Part shown: in pieces, positions 62,001-64,000 of the stretch
Layout of the letters: the number at the start of each line of letters is the position of its first letter
Numbering within the stretch: position 1 is the stretch's first letter
NCBI RefSeq assembly: GCF_021869535.1
Contig: NW_026262734.1
Location: forward strand, 113,475,588 to 113,539,587
Direction: 5' to 3'
DNA length: 64,000 nt
Source: Mytilus californianus
Taxonomy: Eukaryota; Mollusca; Bivalvia; Mytilida; Mytilidae
The notes under the pieces: model-generated
Database searches by the model: none
Told to the model about the DNA's origin: nothing
Seen by the model: only the letters and a program-made list of their open reading frames with translations
Translations under genes and position numbers: made by a program

Positions 62001-64000
62001 TCGGAAGCTGTCAAAAGATTTCAAGACCCCCTTAACATAGAATTGTCCATATTTTGAGTTAGAGCCGATGAAGTTTTCTATAATTTTGATATAATTTGTC
62101 CCAAAAGTAGTACAACACACTGTAAAAATATTATTGAGAAAGCGCAGGTGGGATTTTTTTTATTTTCATTTATTGTCTAAAAGAAATGCACTACGAAATA
62201 ACTGTGTACTCGGACCTAAGAGGCGAAATCAGTAAATATAGAATCTGTACTTTGGCAACTTCCCTGAATGATATAATGGTGTCAATTTGTCAGATAGCAT
62301 GAAACTAAAGGATTTAAACTTTTATTTGATAGAAATTCTGCAAAAATTACCCATTTTGGCATTATATGGTCAAAATAAGCATTTCAAAGCTTTTTCAATT
62401 TTGATGCATAAGTGGCATTCTGACTTTCTATGTGACAGGTTTTCCTGTGTCAATATTTGTGTTTCTATGCTTTAACCCAGTTGTATTACTCATTTGTGAA
62501 CTCTGAATCTACAGAAAATAAGATTATCTCAGACAATATGTGCAAAATGTGTTGTATAAATGACCCTCGTGTAACGGCCTGTTTGGATCAAGTTAAATGT
62601 GAGGACCTAGGTAAATAAAAGTTGAAGTCCATAATAAAGATTTCACTAAATTTGTATTAAAAGCACTTCACAATGTCTTTTGTACCTGTTTCATTTCACA
62701 TAGTATCTTTCTTTTCTTATGTTAAATAGCAAGTGGTTCAAATATAAGCCTGCTGAGGCTAAAATTGCATGCAAGTTTTTCACTAAAAAGTGAAAAATCT
62801 TTGTATCAGACCATACTGTCTGCAAAAAAAGTTGAATGCAAGAGTCCTTTTATGCTCAGATTTATTGTATCATGTAACCTGAGTATAGAAATTATAAAAA
62901 AGACACCAATTTTTATTTCCTATAGCTTCAGTATGCATTTTTAAATGTAAATATGTGCTACGGCCTAAATTGACCCTAAATTATTTTCAGTCTTACTTGG
63001 CTTAAGACCCTTTTATACTAATATGGTATGCTATTTGTAATTTTTCTTTCCATTTAAAGTACATTTAATACATATGTAAGGATTATTTATAACCAAAAAA
63101 CTCCACAAATTTAAAATTGCTGGAAAATAATACATCTTCATGTAAGGCCCCCCTTCATTGGAAAACCTCCATTTTTTGGCACAGGCTCATATAAATTTGA
63201 CTTTTAAATAATTGTGATAAGTCTGATAAATCAAATGAGTATTCTATTGCTTTAAATACATAATATGTCATATATTAAGGCCTTTAAAATGTAATTTTTT
63301 GCAATATTTTAATTTTTATAGCCCCAAATGTTGATAGTTGAAATTTTTCAATTTAAACGTCATAATTTAACACGCGAAGTTGAATATAGAATTTATCATA
63401 TTGTCTATAATATATATCCTATTGCCATGAAACTTTGTCAGCAGTCTCATAATTTATTAAACTTTAGTCATACCAAGTTTTATTAAGATTGGCCAAATTT
63501 TTCTATCCTATTAGGTCCGAGTACACAGTTATCGTCCTTTGATTTTCGTTGTCCACGAATAAAGTCCCTAGTGTGGACAGTGTGTTGCTTGCCAATTTTT
63601 TTAGTACCCCTTCCAAATGTATTCCTTCATGTTTTATGCCTCAAATAGCAAGTAGGGGGATGAAATTACACTGTAAAAAAATTTGGGTCATGAATTGTAA
63701 AGTAAAGTAGTGATTTGGTCCAGCTGAAAAAGGTTAAAAATTAGCACTTCGGAAGCTGTCAAAAGATTTCAAGACCCCCTTAACATAGAATTGTCCATAT
63801 TTTGAGTTAGAGCCGATGAAGTTTTCTATAATTTTGATATAATTTGTCCCAAAAGTAGTACAACACACTGTAAAAATATTATTGAGAAAGCGCAGGTGGG
63901 ATTTTTTTTATTTTCATTTATTGTCTAAAAGAAATGCACTACGAAATAACTGTGTACTCGGACCTAAGAGGCGAAATCAGTAAATATAGAATCTGTACTT

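Larger units (their letters stand above)
35833..64000 (+). repeat. macrosatellite array, 1,748-bp unit (MITE + 1,297-bp segment)
   Basis: At least 28.2 kb of head-to-tail repeats run off the right edge. The unit is 1,748 bp: a 451-bp MITE-like element plus a 1,297-bp segment. There are 16 complete segments, the first 36 bases of a 17th, and 15 MITE copies. A fixed internal point recurs at 36381, 38129, 39421, 41169, 42917, 44665, 46413, 47705, 49453, 51201, 52949, 54697, 56445, 58193, 60539 and 62287. The steps are 1,748 except two of 1,292 (MITE missing) and one of 2,346 (598 bp extra). Apart from these, the first-copy 27-bp duplication and one substitution at 63461, I see no differences between units. 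The segment is AT-rich with no credible gene. Its only notable local structure is a hairpin (9-bp stem TTTTTCACT / AGTGAAAAA). Homogeneity points to recent amplification or continuing exchange. Confidence 0.97.

Overview
The window is nuclear DNA of an animal with a repeat-rich, AT-rich genome, most likely a marine mussel (Mytilus or a close relative). This rests on three things. Genes are split by short GT-AG introns. One exon encodes the metazoan-type Mediator subunit MED31. The intergenic and intronic space is packed with dispersed families that I know from memory as very high copy in Mytilus (the 'GATGTGGTATGATTGCCAATGAGACAACT' family, here A, and the 'GGCCACCAATGGGTCTTCAAC' family, here B). 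There are no prokaryotic operons, rRNA, CRISPR or intact viral genes. Family letters are my own labels.

Layout. 1-2.7 kb: the last exon of MED31 (+ strand, 2229-2424), whose earlier exons lie outside the window. 2.8-6.2 kb: copies of families A, C, D and a SINE, ending in a 56-bp minisatellite that grew out of the 3' end of an A copy. 6.47-8.39 kb: a 51-bp minisatellite of about 37 copies. 9.43-10.92 kb: a 30/28-bp minisatellite of about 50 copies. 11-14.7 kb: two elements with internal tandem repeats, the second split by a 191-bp MITE with a clean target duplication. 15.6-19.8 kb: a complete five-exon gene for a 241-residue single-CUB, single-pass membrane protein. 20-28.5 kb: SINEs, two diverged copies of one segment, a broken Penelope-like element (PLE), LINE scraps and A copies. 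29.0-32.3 kb: an apparently undescribed minus-strand gene of at least four exons, encoding a Cys-containing ectodomain, one membrane helix and a basic tail. 32.4-35.8 kb: A, B and PLE remnants, then a TTAA-flanked MITE-like element.

35,833-64,000 (44% of the window, running off the right edge) is the most unusual part. It is a macrosatellite of nearly identical 1,748-bp units. Each unit is a 451-bp MITE-like element with 19-bp perfect terminal inverted repeats joined to a 1,297-bp non-coding segment. Two units lack the MITE exactly (1,292 bp), one unit carries a private insertion of about 594 bp, and the left edge of the array coincides with a MITE end. The simplest reading is that MITE copies seeded unequal exchange and amplified the DNA between them.

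The two membrane-protein genes have similar architecture (ectodomain, one helix, short basic tail) and lie in opposite orientation about 9 kb apart. I see no evidence that they act together. Most of the remaining sequence is decayed mobile DNA.
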